A DNA stretch of 64,000 nt, taken from Aliarcobacter faecis (GTDB taxonomy: Bacteria; Campylobacterota; Campylobacteria; Campylobacterales; Arcobacteraceae). The notes beneath the pieces were generated by a model. That model was not told the origin of the DNA and did no database searches. It saw only the letters and a list, made by a program, of their open reading frames with translations. Numbering within the stretch: the first letter of the stretch is position 1; the number at the start of each line of letters is the position of its first letter. A program made the translations under genes and the position numbers. The stretch is from contig NZ_CP053837.1 in NCBI RefSeq assembly GCF_013201705.1, forward strand, positions 1,054,001-1,118,000. Direction: 5' to 3'. Positions 34,751-42,738 of the stretch are shown one piece after another.

Positions 34751-35785
34751 TTAAATTTCTCCTACACTTTTAATATTATATTTAGTTTTTTTCTCTTTAA
34801 AATCTTCCGTAAACTCATCTTTTAATCTATTTAAAATGACTTCAAAAGGGTTATAATCTAAGTCAAAACCATCGCTAACCATATCTTCAACAAAATCAGT
34901 TATATCGTCCATATCAAAAGAGTTTTCAGATTTTAAGGCTTCAATCTCTTCCTTTAATCTAATAACTTCCAATTCTCTTTTATTTACTTTAGTTCCATTA
35001 TATGTTATATCTTTCTCGTCTTCCATAGCATTAGTTTTTTCTAAAGTTTTATTAATTGCTTCTAAACCTTTAGAAGTATCGGAATTAGTTAATTGAGTAG
35101 TTACACCTCTTACCGCAGTTCTAATAATATCTCCACTTTCTTCGGTAGATTTTGCTAAATCTTTAAATCCTTGTTTTGTGGCTTTTTCAACATTTTCTAT
35201 ATTTTCAGCTACTACACCATTCATTGCGATATTAGAGAAACTTAAATCATTAGAATATTCAAAAACTTTGGATAAAGCAGAAATATTAACAGCAATTGAA
35301 GATAAAATATTATTTTGTTTAGATTGTTCTGCGAAAGAATTTAAACCAGAAATAGACACAGACTCAACTAAAGAAGATAAATGAGTATTTATCCCTATAA
35401 TAGATTTATTTAAAAATTCTAATTGTTTTTCAATTCTTAAAGAATTTTCGCTTAATACAGATAATAAATTTGTAGTATTTACAACAGTTGGAGCAATAGG
35501 AATATCTGCAGCTTTAGGTAAAGTAGCATAATAATCCATAAGTTTTTCACTTATAAACTTTCCTCCAACTTCAAGTTCTTCAACCAATTCAATAGATTTT
35601 TTATTAAAAATATCACTTTCAGTTTTATAATATTTTACTAACCCAACATCTAATTTATTGTGCTCATCTATAGCAATAGCAGTAGCAGTAACACCAACAC
35701 CTAAAAAAGCAGATGCTTTACTATATATTGTGGGAATAGCAGACCTAATATAAGAACCAACAGCAAGAGCAATAGGAACAGCCAT
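34751..35785 (-). CDS. 344-residue protein with copy-specific N-terminus (left copy)
   Basis: The left version starts with hydrophobic helices (MAVPIALAVGSYI, then VGVTATAIAI) and continues with long heptad-like helices. Only the last 60 or so residues (from SFDMDDITDF onward, including DGFDLDYNPFEVIL) match the right copy. The rest is unrelated, although both proteins are exactly 344 residues. This swap of the N-terminal domain on a constant C-terminal anchor suggests a part facing the host or other phages. The conserved tail probably docks to the following 252-residue protein. Confidence 0.78.
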   Translation of the reverse strand: MAVPIALAVGSYIRSAIPTIYSKASAFLGVGVTATAIAIDEHNKLDVGLVKYYKTESDIFNKKSIELVEELEVGGKFISEKLMDYYATLPKAADIPIAPTVVNTTNLLSVLSENSLRIEKQLEFLNKSIIGINTHLSSLVESVSISGLNSFAEQSKQNNILSSIAVNISALSKVFEYSNDLSFSNIAMNGVVAENIENVEKATKQGFKDLAKSTEESGDIIRTAVRGVTTQLTNSDTSKGLEAINKTLEKTNAMEDEKDITYNGTKVNKRELEVIRLKEEIEALKSENSFDMDDITDFVEDMVSDGFDLDYNPFEVILNRLKDEFTEDFKEKKTKYNIKSVGEI

Positions 35786-35787
35786 AT

Positions 35788-35901
35788 TTAATTACCCCCT
35801 AATATTTTTAAGATAGCTTTTAAAGTAGTATCAATGCTTTGTAATAGTGTCTTACAATCATCTATTACTACAATTTCCTCGTATTCGTTTTCATTTTCCA
35901 T
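35788..35901 (-). CDS. Small 37-residue acidic protein (left copy)
   Basis: An ATG-started frame of 37 residues (MENENEYEEIVVIDDCK, then an amphipathic helix ending LKILGGN) lies between the 402- and 344-residue genes. The same frame, with a different last few residues (GGANGS), is kept in the right copy, where it overlaps the next gene. Conservation in both supports coding. Function unknown. Confidence 0.6.
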   Translation of the reverse strand: MENENEYEEIVVIDDCKTLLQSIDTTLKAILKILGGN

Positions 35902-35906
35902 TTTTT

Positions 35907-37115
35907 TTAACCTTTATTTTTTAAGCAGTCTAAAAGACAACACTTATATTTTTTTTTTACTTTATTACCTAAAAGTTCAAGAGCTCCATAAAATTTCTTA
36001 AACTTTTCACTTTCTTCAACACCTTTTAAAAATGCAATATGAATAGTTATCATATCGCTAGATTTTATTTTTATTTGTTCCTCTTCTCTTTCATTTACAT
36101 ATATTCCATTATAGATATGATTTTGAGTATAAAAGAAATATGCAAAGTAATCTTGAATTACAAGAGTAGAAGAGAATAGGGGGAATTGAAAATTTTTATA
36201 ATTCTCTTTTAAGTATTTACTTAAATGATATTGCCTTTGCCCTAATCCACCAATTAAGTATGAATTTGCATTACTTGAATTTATATTAAGTAGTTCAAAA
36301 AGTAGATTAAAATCTTCTTTTTTAATTTCTATTGAATGAGAAAATATCTCTTTAAAATCAAACAGAAAAATATCTCCTTCAATATAAGGACGATGAACTT
36401 TTCCTAAATAGTCTATAACTTCACTTTCGAGATATTGAATGCCTTTATAAAAATTTAATTTATCAACATTTAAACTAAATTTATTTATAAAAGTAAAAAA
36501 TCTTTTATTGTATTCCCAATTTAAAAAGTGTTCCATATATTCAACAATCTTTTTAAAATTACTATGATTTCTTCCATAATGTACATCAATATTAAAAAAT
36601 ATTCTTTCCATATAATCAGGGATTATTTGAGTATGTAGTGCGATAGGTGAAACATAATCAGGATAAGTTGTAAAGGGCAAAGAATAAGATTTATAATAAT
36701 CATACTCTTTTAAAATATAAAATTCATTTATTTGCTCTTGGTTAAAATATTTAGCAATATTTGGAGCTTCAGAATAAATTTTTATTTCATATTTTTTATT
36801 ATCTAAAATAAATAGATTTTCTTTTGTGAAGCCTTTATAATTAACATTTAATTCTGTAACGGCTGAAAACTCATTAAAAAGATAGTTTCTAGGGATATCA
36901 ATATATGGAAAAGCTTCTAGCACTTCCGTTGATTGACCATAATTATCTATTTTAGAGACATATTGCTCATAATATGGAGCTATAAATTCAACATTAGGAT
37001 AACTTAATTCTTTAAAATCACCTATAACAAAATCAAAATTATTACTATTAAATTTATAGATATCCAAAGGATAACGACCTCTTGGATAGTTTTCCAAATC
37101 TACAATTTGAGACAT
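35907..37115 (-). CDS. Unknown 402-residue element protein, candidate virion protein (left copy)
   Basis: It is the largest unassigned protein of the conserved set. Soluble, rich in Tyr, Phe and Asn, starting MSQIVDLENYPRGRYPLDIYKF and ending with a Cys-containing, basic tail (KYKCCLLDCLKNKG). I recognise no family. It differs from the right copy at about 20 scattered positions, more than the replication genes do. Its place between the lysis genes and the variable genes suggests a structural or assembly role. Confidence 0.75.
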   Translation of the reverse strand: MSQIVDLENYPRGRYPLDIYKFNSNNFDFVIGDFKELSYPNVEFIAPYYEQYVSKIDNYGQSTEVLEAFPYIDIPRNYLFNEFSAVTELNVNYKGFTKENLFILDNKKYEIKIYSEAPNIAKYFNQEQINEFYILKEYDYYKSYSLPFTTYPDYVSPIALHTQIIPDYMERIFFNIDVHYGRNHSNFKKIVEYMEHFLNWEYNKRFFTFINKFSLNVDKLNFYKGIQYLESEVIDYLGKVHRPYIEGDIFLFDFKEIFSHSIEIKKEDFNLLFELLNINSSNANSYLIGGLGQRQYHLSKYLKENYKNFQFPLFSSTLVIQDYFAYFFYTQNHIYNGIYVNEREEEQIKIKSSDMITIHIAFLKGVEESEKFKKFYGALELLGNKVKKKYKCCLLDCLKNKG

Positions 37116-37117
37116 AA

Positions 37118-37351
37118 TTAAGCCTTAGATTTTTGGCAAGTAATCATATTACAATTACTTAAAGCATTTGAAATCTCTTTTGTAATTGTATTATTACTTT
37201 GTTCGGCAAGATAATCAATAGCTAGTTTTGAAACTTCTAGCAATTTATCATCTTTTTTTGTATCAGTTGTTTTAATATATTCACTTATTGTTTTAGTTGC
37301 AACTGGAATAAGCAAATTTATAAAAACTTGTTTTAAAATTGTTAGTAACAT
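37118..37351 (-). CDS. Holin-like 77-residue protein (left copy)
   Basis: One N-terminal hydrophobic helix (LLTILKQVFINLLIPVATKTI) is followed by a charged helix. It starts within the lysozyme stop (TAATG overlap). Position directly after a lysozyme gene and the single helix suggest a holin or lysis regulator, but one helix and a long soluble part are not diagnostic. Identical in both copies. Confidence 0.55.
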   Translation of the reverse strand: MLLTILKQVFINLLIPVATKTISEYIKTTDTKKDDKLLEVSKLAIDYLAEQSNNTITKEISNALSNCNMITCQKSKA

Positions 37352-37800
37352 TATATAAATTCTCCTTTTCGCATTTGTAAAGCTAATTTATAGCTTCTTG
37401 TTTCTTTTTCATTTTTATCTTTTCTTAGAGCCACAAAGTCTCTATGCCATTTACTATCTAACATTTCTTTTGAAGCGGTTTCATAATCCCTTTCATTTAC
37501 CGCTTTAATCATTTTTTGAAACTTTTTAAATCCAGTTTCGCCAAGATTAAAAACCATTTGAATTAATACATTTTTAACGCAGTCATCCACGTAGTAAAAA
37601 TGATCAAAAAAACCATATAAAAATAAATTACATCTTTCTATATCTTCATCTAACATTCTAAGGGCTTCATCTTTTGTTATTCCTCTTGTTTCTAAATTTC
37701 TACCCACTCCTATAGTTTGATATCCAGCTGGGCAAGTGTAAACCTTTAATTTTAAGCCCTCATTTTCAATAAGGCTTTGTTTTAATTTTTCATAATTCAT
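37351..37800 (-). CDS. Phage lysozyme, GH24 family (left copy)
   Basis: The 149 residues show the GH24 active site: Glu14 in ENEGLKLKVY, Cys23 in TCPAGYQ and Thr29 in TIGVG, at the same spacing as the Glu-Cys-Thr triad of phage P1-type lysozymes. It cleaves peptidoglycan for lysis or entry. No signal peptide is seen, so a holin is needed if it is a lysis enzyme. It overlaps the small HTH gene and the holin-like gene. Confidence 0.93.
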   Translation of the reverse strand: MNYEKLKQSLIENEGLKLKVYTCPAGYQTIGVGRNLETRGITKDEALRMLDEDIERCNLFLYGFFDHFYYVDDCVKNVLIQMVFNLGETGFKKFQKMIKAVNERDYETASKEMLDSKWHRDFVALRKDKNEKETRSYKLALQMRKGEFI

Positions 37801-37982
37801 TTTTTTAACTCCATTAATCTTTTAATATTTCTTCTTACAGCGTTGTAAGAAATCCCACATCTTTTAGCTATTGTAAAAGCTGATATATTTATTTTTTTCT
37901 CATTTTCTATATTATCTTGTACAAGTTCACACATAGCATTTAAAACAAGAATTTCATTTTGTTTAAAATATAATCTACTCAT
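37797..37982 (-). CDS. Small helix-turn-helix protein (left copy)
   Basis: A 61-residue protein, mostly one HTH: NISAFTIAKRCGISYNAVRRNIKRL near residues 32-56. Its start overlaps the Rep stop and its end overlaps the lysozyme start, placing it at the switch from replication to lysis genes. A late-gene regulator or copy-control protein is plausible. Confidence 0.75.
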   Translation of the reverse strand: MSRLYFKQNEILVLNAMCELVQDNIENEKKINISAFTIAKRCGISYNAVRRNIKRLMELKK

Positions 37983-39334
37983 TAAGCTATCCTTTTTCTA
38001 AACTCTTTAAATGTTGTAATATTTGAGCTATCTGTATCTAAGAAAGTAAAAAGGCAATCAAGATTATTTTTTAAATCTTTTTTATATTTATGAATTTCAA
38101 GCACATCTATTCCTGAATGATTTAAGAAATCTTCCGCCCTTGTACAAAAATCAAGAGTTTTAAGTCTTGCATTATCAACTAAGCCTAAATGTTTAGTTTG
38201 TTGCAGTTCTTTATCGGCATTTAGTAAAATTTCTACGAGTTCAGAAGCATTAAAAGAGCCTCTTTTTAATTTAATAAATGTTGATAAAACAGCTTTGAAA
38301 GCATTTTTAACATACATCACAGCGGGTTTACTTACATCTCTTATTTTTTGTAGTTTCTCTACTATATTGCCTTTAAATTCAGACATAAAAAGCCACAAAG
38401 GGTGTATAACTGCTCTTTGAAATCTCTTTTTAATTGCTTCTTGACTTAAGATGATAATTTCATCATCATTGATTTTATATCCTGATTGTATCTCTTGACA
38501 CTCTTTATTAGAGAAGTCTTTTAAAACAAAGGTATTTATTAAATAGTTCCAAATACTAGAGATTGATTTTAATAAGCTATCTAAGTTTTCAATAAGACCA
38601 AAAGAGCTACAAAGTTCTTTTAACTTTTCTCTTCTTAATTGAAATTCAATTCGCCAAACTGTTTTTGTATCATCATATTTTGGGTTCTGCTCCCACGATA
38701 GATATTTTACAAATGCAGTTTTTTTATCTTTTTCAATTTTGTGAGTTTTATTATAAATTCTCAACATTTCAGCACCTTTACCAATAGAAAAGCCCGTAAA
38801 TTTTAAGCCACTAAAAAATAATTCTGTATCTTGATTATGAATTTTTCTAAGTTTTTTTAATGTTTTTAATCTATAAAAATCTAGTATGTTAAAGTTATAA
38901 CCTTGTATATCCTTAGCCAAATGAAGTTCTGATACTTTAATGAAATAGTTTTTTAACAAAGAGCCTACATATTCAACAACTGTTTTAATGGCTCTTGTAT
39001 AACCATTTCTTAAAAGAAATTCACTCCTAAATTCAGCTTTTACAACGGGGTTTTTATGTTCACTTATTTTTCTAAAAGATAGGGTAAAATCAGCATTTTG
39101 ACAAACAACATTAAAACCATTTTGAGACGAAGCCATAACACGAAGCTTTATTCCATTAAGATTTACAGAGACATATCGCTCTTGACTATCTTCGTTTTTA
39201 ATATCCATAGCTTTTCTTTTTGCTACTAGAAAGATATCTACAAAAGCATTAAATATCATTTTGTCCGCTTCTATATCAGCTGGATAAAATTGTAATTTTA
39301 AAGTATCTACTAAATCATTCAAACATACATACAT
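37982..39334 (-). CDS. Replication initiation protein, Rep_trans/RstA-like (left copy)
   Basis: The 450 residues carry patterns typical of the Rep_trans family used by small plasmids and filamentous phages such as CTX (RstA): SELHLAKDIQGY near 135, LRIYNKTHKIEKDKK near 191 and VWRIEFQLRREKL near 226. The family starts rolling-circle replication by nicking one strand. The likely origin is the GC-rich gap just upstream. Identical to the right copy. The assignment rests on these patterns; the catalytic tyrosine is not pinned down. Confidence 0.8.
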   Translation of the reverse strand: MYVCLNDLVDTLKLQFYPADIEADKMIFNAFVDIFLVAKRKAMDIKNEDSQERYVSVNLNGIKLRVMASSQNGFNVVCQNADFTLSFRKISEHKNPVVKAEFRSEFLLRNGYTRAIKTVVEYVGSLLKNYFIKVSELHLAKDIQGYNFNILDFYRLKTLKKLRKIHNQDTELFFSGLKFTGFSIGKGAEMLRIYNKTHKIEKDKKTAFVKYLSWEQNPKYDDTKTVWRIEFQLRREKLKELCSSFGLIENLDSLLKSISSIWNYLINTFVLKDFSNKECQEIQSGYKINDDEIIILSQEAIKKRFQRAVIHPLWLFMSEFKGNIVEKLQKIRDVSKPAVMYVKNAFKAVLSTFIKLKRGSFNASELVEILLNADKELQQTKHLGLVDNARLKTLDFCTRAEDFLNHSGIDVLEIHKYKKDLKNNLDCLFTFLDTDSSNITTFKEFRKRIA

Positions 39335-39383
39335 TTTTTAAAGTTCCTTTTTTTCTACTATTTAGGGTAGGGGTGCTTATTTT

Positions 39384-39420
39384 GTCCCTTTTAGCCCCCC
39401 TTGTTAATCTAGCAGGGGAC
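39384..39420. other. GC-rich hairpin before rep, candidate origin (left copy)
   Basis: Mirror of 44280-44316. In an otherwise AT-rich element this stretch has runs of C and G: GTCCC and GGGAC close a large stem, with CCCC and GGGG inside it. Such clustered GC hairpins next to rep are the usual setting of rolling-circle origins. Confidence 0.45.
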
Positions 39421-39449
39421 TAAGATTTTTTTTTCTTTTTTTTTAAGTT

Positions 39450-39845
39450 TTATAACTCCACAAATTGCGAGAAAATAGGCTTAATTAAAGTATTTCCAAA
39501 CTCTTTAACTTCTCCTAATCTTCCTACAGCTAAATATCTACAATCTATTTTTAAATCTTCAAAATCTTTTTGCTTAATAGGAGTTTCTATCTCTCCACCA
39601 ATAAATGATATTTTTGCAGTATATTTATTAGGGTAAAATGCAGGTATTCCGTTATTTTCTTTTTGTATTCCAGTTTCTTTATCCATTATTGGTTTACCTG
39701 GTATCTCTACAAGCTCAACAACCTTGCAACCTAAAGAGATTTTGTTTTCTTCTCTTTGTTTAAGTTTAAAATCAAACTCCTCTTGTTGTTTTTGAAGAGC
39801 AAGAGCTATTTTTTCATCTATACTTAATTCTTTATTTTTTTCCAT
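39450..39845 (-). CDS. 131-residue protein, possible ssDNA-binding replication accessory (left copy)
   Basis: A charged N-terminal helix (about residues 1-35) precedes a compact beta-rich domain (SLGCKVVELVEIPGKP to FSQFVEL). Its place directly before the putative origin and rep suggests a single-stranded-DNA-binding protein, as in filamentous phages. No family motif is seen. The only visible protein difference from the right copy is Glu2 here against Lys2 there. Confidence 0.65.
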   Translation of the reverse strand: MEKNKELSIDEKIALALQKQQEEFDFKLKQREENKISLGCKVVELVEIPGKPIMDKETGIQKENNGIPAFYPNKYTAKISFIGGEIETPIKQKDFEDLKIDCRYLAVGRLGEVKEFGNTLIKPIFSQFVEL

Positions 39846-39861
39846 TGGGGTAATCCTTTTT

Positions 39862-39998
39862 TTTATTTATTTTAAGTTCCTAAGAACTTAAAGAAGTTGT
39901 TAAAAAAAACAACTTTCTTAAATTCTCTCTTTTCAGCCTAACGGCTAAGAATAGCTCTCTTTAAGCCTTAACGGGCAAAGCCCTTAGGCTTAAGGCTT
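39862..39998. other. Multi-hairpin non-coding gap (left copy)
   Basis: Mirror of 43702-43838, with the same three or four stem-loops in the opposite direction. The bases appear identical in both copies, showing strong conservation of a stretch without a gene. Confidence 0.6.
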
Positions 39999-40005
39999 TT
40001 TTCTT

Positions 40006-40218
40006 TTATTTTAATTTCCAATAAATGCCCCCAAAATTGATATAAAATACCTTTCCCATATCTACGATTTTTTCAAAATCGTTAAGAGTGCTTTGCACTC
40101 CGCTTTTAGAGGTAAAATTATCAAGTTTACTAAGAAGTTCATCTTTAGTAACATATTGGACTTTTTCCATTTCTTCTATTGGAAGTTTATTTTTAAAGTA
40201 GATTTCACAAGCTGACAT
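40006..40218 (-). CDS. Unknown 70-residue protein (left copy)
   Basis: Small soluble protein beginning MSACEIYFKNKLPIEEMEKVQYVTKDELL, with a predicted helical middle and an aromatic C-terminal strand (VFYINFGGIYWKLK). An AAGGATA ribosome site precedes it. Identical in both copies; the structured gap begins just after its stop. A small DNA-binding protein is possible. Confidence 0.65.
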   Translation of the reverse strand: MSACEIYFKNKLPIEEMEKVQYVTKDELLSKLDNFTSKSGVQSTLNDFEKIVDMGKVFYINFGGIYWKLK

Positions 40219-40230
40219 TTTTATCCTTTC

Positions 40231-40536
40231 CTATATTTCAACATCTAAAGCTAAAAGCTTTAAATCAAAATTCATTTCTGACTTAAGTTCTTTTTCTATT
40301 TGCATAACTTCTATTTTTGCTTTAAACAAATCAATAACTAACTTTAATCTTTTAATATCCATTCCTAAATCGAACTCTTTATCTATCAAATCATCATAAT
40401 TAAATGAATTTGTTTTATTTTGCTTTTGTAAAAGTGTCATATTCTCAATTACTTTTAAAAGCTCTTGATTTTTCTCAAAAAGCTTATTTTGACAATCAAT
40501 CATTTTTTTAGTTAAATTTTCTATTTCTATTTTCAT
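40231..40536 (-). CDS. Unknown 101-residue coiled-coil protein (left copy)
   Basis: Almost entirely heptad-like helix, from MKIEIENLTKKMIDCQ to LKLLALDVEI, rich in Lys, Glu and Leu. Part of the early run of small genes behind the regulator. No recognised family; identical in both copies. Confidence 0.7.
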   Translation of the reverse strand: MKIEIENLTKKMIDCQNKLFEKNQELLKVIENMTLLQKQNKTNSFNYDDLIDKEFDLGMDIKRLKLVIDLFKAKIEVMQIEKELKSEMNFDLKLLALDVEI

Positions 40537-40537
40537 T

Positions 40538-40747
40538 TTAAAACCCTTCTAATTCTTTAGAAATAGCAATTTTATTGCTCAAACTATTTTCTATTTTTAT
40601 AATTTCTTCTTTTATTTTTTCTTTATCAAAAGAAGTTATAAGAATGGAATTTAATTCATTTATAAGCTTTAAATATTTTTTTGAAAGTTCTGATATTTCA
40701 ACAACTATCATAAATTTATTTTGATTTTTAAATTGTTGTGGTGTCAT
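40538..40747 (-). CDS. Unknown 69-residue helical protein (left copy)
   Basis: The start is placed at the ATG at 40747, preceded by CGGAG, rather than at an upstream TTG in the same frame. The product (MTPQQFKNQNKFMIVVEISEL...) is helical, and related in style to its coiled-coil neighbours. Identical in both copies. Confidence 0.65.
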   Translation of the reverse strand: MTPQQFKNQNKFMIVVEISELSKKYLKLINELNSILITSFDKEKIKEEIIKIENSLSNKIAISKELEGF

Positions 40748-40748
40748 A

Positions 40749-40961
40749 TTAACACTCCGAAACAAGATTTTCTAAAGCTTTAAATCTGTTAGAAAATTTT
40801 TCTTCTATTGCTAAAATATCTTTATTCATTCTTTCTTTTTTAGAAACACTAAATAAATCAAGAGTTAAAAGATGTAACAAACTTCCATATTCTCTATCTA
40901 AATCATTACATTGATAGATAAGCTTTCTTTTTTTATTATTCTTTTTTATTTGTAAAATCAT
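40749..40961 (-). CDS. Unknown 70-residue helical protein (left copy)
   Basis: The start at 40961 is chosen because AGAAAGG lies seven bases before it; the frame extends nine codons upstream but overlaps the zinc-finger gene. The protein is basic at the N-terminus (ILQIKKNNKKRKLIYQ) and helical after that. Identical in both copies. Confidence 0.65.
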   Translation of the reverse strand: MILQIKKNNKKRKLIYQCNDLDREYGSLLHLLTLDLFSVSKKERMNKDILAIEEKFSNRFKALENLVSEC

Positions 40962-40978
40962 TTTATAAGCCTTTCTAA

Positions 40979-41200
40979 TTATGAACATTTAAGATTATTT
41001 GCTAAAGAAAACAATCTACTTTTTAATCTATTTTGAGATTTATTCTCAAAGCCATTATTTTGTATTTTTTTTAATAATCTATTCTCAAAAGCTGAGAAAA
41101 ATTTTTCTATCTCTTGGCACTCTAAACTACAATATTGTTTAGGGCGACCTTTTTTATTTTCTTCAATTTTTGAGAAACAAAGAGGGCAAATCAATTTCAT
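40979..41200 (-). CDS. Small zinc-finger protein (left copy)
   Basis: The 73 residues contain Cys5-x2-Cys8 and Cys24-x3-Cys28, a likely zinc site, with a basic linker (KKGRPKQY), then a helical tail. Similar small cysteine-pair proteins occur in plasmid and phage early regions. It starts two bases after the regulator stop. Identical in both copies. Confidence 0.75.
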   Translation of the reverse strand: MKLICPLCFSKIEENKKGRPKQYCSLECQEIEKFFSAFENRLLKKIQNNGFENKSQNRLKSRLFSLANNLKCS

Positions 41201-41202
41201 TA

Positions 41203-41772
41203 TTAAGCTCCTTTATTAATTCTAGTTAATGAAATTAACTCTTGAATATTTTTTCTTAAAAGGATAGGGCGGTTATATTTCTTCTTTAACTCTTCATTTT
41301 CTGAAATAAAATCAATGATATTTCTTATTAATATCTCTTGATAGTTTTCAAGCATTAAAAAAATAGATTTTAAATTAGTAGATTTACTAACTTTAGTTTT
41401 AGAAGGAATTTTCTCAAAAAAATAGCAATATAATTCCGAAGCAGATGAAAGAGGGCTATTTACAAAGCTATTATCACTTTTTAGTAATTGCTTATTTTTA
41501 ACAGTTACTAAATATTGATAACTACTTATATTTTTTTCGCTTTTTACATTTTTATTTTGCTTAACAATATAACCATTTTTTAAAAGATTTTTTAAAGATT
41601 TTGAAAGAGTATTAAAAGAAGAGATACTTAATTCTTCTTTCATATCTTTTAATAAGAAGTCCGATTTTAGAGCTATATAAGATAATATTCTAAAATCAAT
41701 AGATTTTATTTCACTATCAATCAATGCAATTTGAATAGTTTGTAAAAAATCTTTACTTATTGAGTCGTTCAT
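41203..41772 (-). CDS. Winged-helix-like regulator, left-type allele
   Basis: The 189 residues include an HTH region (LKDMKEELSISSFNTLSKSLKNLLKNGYI, about 37-68), a strand-rich wing, a middle helical domain and a C-terminal block (IIDFISENEELKKKYNRPILL onward). Only that C-terminal block, about 45 residues, is shared with the right-hand regulator; the rest is a diverged allele with the same layout. As the first gene and beside the middle dif-like site it probably controls early transcription or replication and may set immunity type. Confidence 0.75.
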   Translation of the reverse strand: MNDSISKDFLQTIQIALIDSEIKSIDFRILSYIALKSDFLLKDMKEELSISSFNTLSKSLKNLLKNGYIVKQNKNVKSEKNISSYQYLVTVKNKQLLKSDNSFVNSPLSSASELYCYFFEKIPSKTKVSKSTNLKSIFLMLENYQEILIRNIIDFISENEELKKKYNRPILLRKNIQELISLTRINKGA

Positions 41773-41825
41773 AGATAACCACCTTAAATGTTTACCTACA
41801 AGACCAATTTTTATAATAATGACAA

Positions 41826-41853
41826 CAGTTTGAAAATTATAGTTTTCAATACT
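41826..41853 (-). other. Middle dif-like site, best match, inverted core
   Basis: On the minus strand it reads left arm AGTATTGAAAA, core CTATAA, right arm TTTTCAAACTG, with both arms near-perfect inverted repeats (TTGAAAA and TTTTCAA). It is the only one of the three sites with two good arms apart from the reconstructed empty chromosomal site. On the plus strand its core is TTATAG, opposite to the outer sites. It lies between the divergent regulators. Confidence 0.8.
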
Positions 41854-41915
41854 AAATTATAAATAAAAAATCTTTAATCTTTGCTTTTTTGTTTCTTATA
41901 AAAAGGATTATTTAA

Positions 41916-42497
41916 ATGGAAAATTTAAAGCTTGATTATTCAGACTTTGTTCAACTTCTTGAATTTGCTACTCTTGATACTTCTTTAAATGTAAAAGACT
42001 TTCGAGTCTTATGTTATGTGTATTTTAATGATAATTTTACACAACAAAAGCTAAGTAAAGATTTAAAAATTTCTTCACTTGGCGTTGTTATATCTTCACT
42101 TAAGAAATTAGAAAAACTTGAGTATATTGAGAAAGTTTCTAAGCATACTAAAAAAATAAAAAATGTTAGTTCTTATAATTATCTTGTACTTACTAAAAAT
42201 TTGAATGTACATAAAAATCATAATAACTCTATAAATTCATATTTTAAAGATACTTCAAGCCTTTATAATTACTTTTTTGAATTAATCCCTACTTCTAAAA
42301 AAATAGCTTATTTTGAGAATTATAAAGCTGTTGATTTACTTCTTAATTATGACAAATTTACTTTTGAACAAATTAAAACAATCATTGATTTTATTTCAGA
42401 AAATGAAGAGTTAAAGAAGAAATATAACCGCCCTATCCTTTTAAGAAAAAATATTCAAGAGTTAATTTCATTAACTAGAATTAATAAAGGAGCTTAA
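41916..42497 (+). CDS. Winged-helix-like regulator, right-type allele
   Basis: The 193 residues share layout with the left regulator: HTH region (TQQKLSKDLKISSLGVVISSLKKLEKLEYI, about 43-72), a wing and a helical middle. Clear identity begins only at base 42381, in the last 45 residues. Two alleles in one lysogen fit different immunity or replication specificities. An AAAAGGATT ribosome site precedes the start. Confidence 0.75.
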   Translation: MENLKLDYSDFVQLLEFATLDTSLNVKDFRVLCYVYFNDNFTQQKLSKDLKISSLGVVISSLKKLEKLEYIEKVSKHTKKIKNVSSYNYLVLTKNLNVHKNHNNSINSYFKDTSSLYNYFFELIPTSKKIAYFENYKAVDLLLNYDKFTFEQIKTIIDFISENEELKKKYNRPILLRKNIQELISLTRINKGA

Positions 42498-42499
42498 TA

Positions 42500-42721
42500 A
42501 TGAAATTGATTTGCCCTCTTTGTTTCTCAAAAATTGAAGAAAATAAAAAAGGTCGCCCTAAACAATATTGTAGTTTAGAGTGCCAAGAGATAGAAAAATT
42601 TTTCTCAGCTTTTGAGAATAGATTATTAAAAAAAATACAAAATAATGGCTTTGAGAATAAATCTCAAAATAGATTAAAAAGTAGATTGTTTTCTTTAGCA
42701 AATAATCTTAAATGTTCATAA
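42500..42721 (+). CDS. Small zinc-finger protein (right copy)
   Basis: Same 73 residues as the left copy, with Cys5/Cys8 and Cys24/Cys28. Its ribosome site AAAGGAG lies inside the regulator's last codons, so the two are translated together. Confidence 0.75.
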   Translation: MKLICPLCFSKIEENKKGRPKQYCSLECQEIEKFFSAFENRLLKKIQNNGFENKSQNRLKSRLFSLANNLKCS

Positions 42722-42738
42722 TTAGAAAGGCTTATAAA

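Larger units (their letters stand above)
29951..41319. repeat. Left arm of giant inverted repeat
   Basis: Paired with 42381-53712 in opposite orientation. Coordinates of partners add to 83700 from about 35.9 to 41.3 kb, to 83695 from about 33.2 to 35.8 kb, and to 83669 from about 29.95 to 32.3 kb, so two small length differences separate three near-identical blocks. Interruptions are the N-terminal part of the 344-residue gene and the cassette at 32339-33150. Scattered substitutions occur in the 402-residue and 252-residue genes, while the replication block is essentially identical. Confidence 0.95.
29836..41836 (-). mobile_element. Left copy of a dif-integrated phage-like element (about 12.0 kb)
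   Basis: The segment between the left and middle dif-like cores holds 21 genes, all on the minus strand, running from the regulator beside the middle site to a small membrane protein near the left site. It has a Rep_trans-like initiator, lysozyme, holin-like protein and spike but no integrase, so it presumably uses host XerH. It is the inverted partner of the right copy, of almost equal length (12,001 against 11,998 bases). Copy-specific parts are the regulator, the 344-residue protein's N-terminal domain and a pair of membrane-protein genes. Confidence 0.85.
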
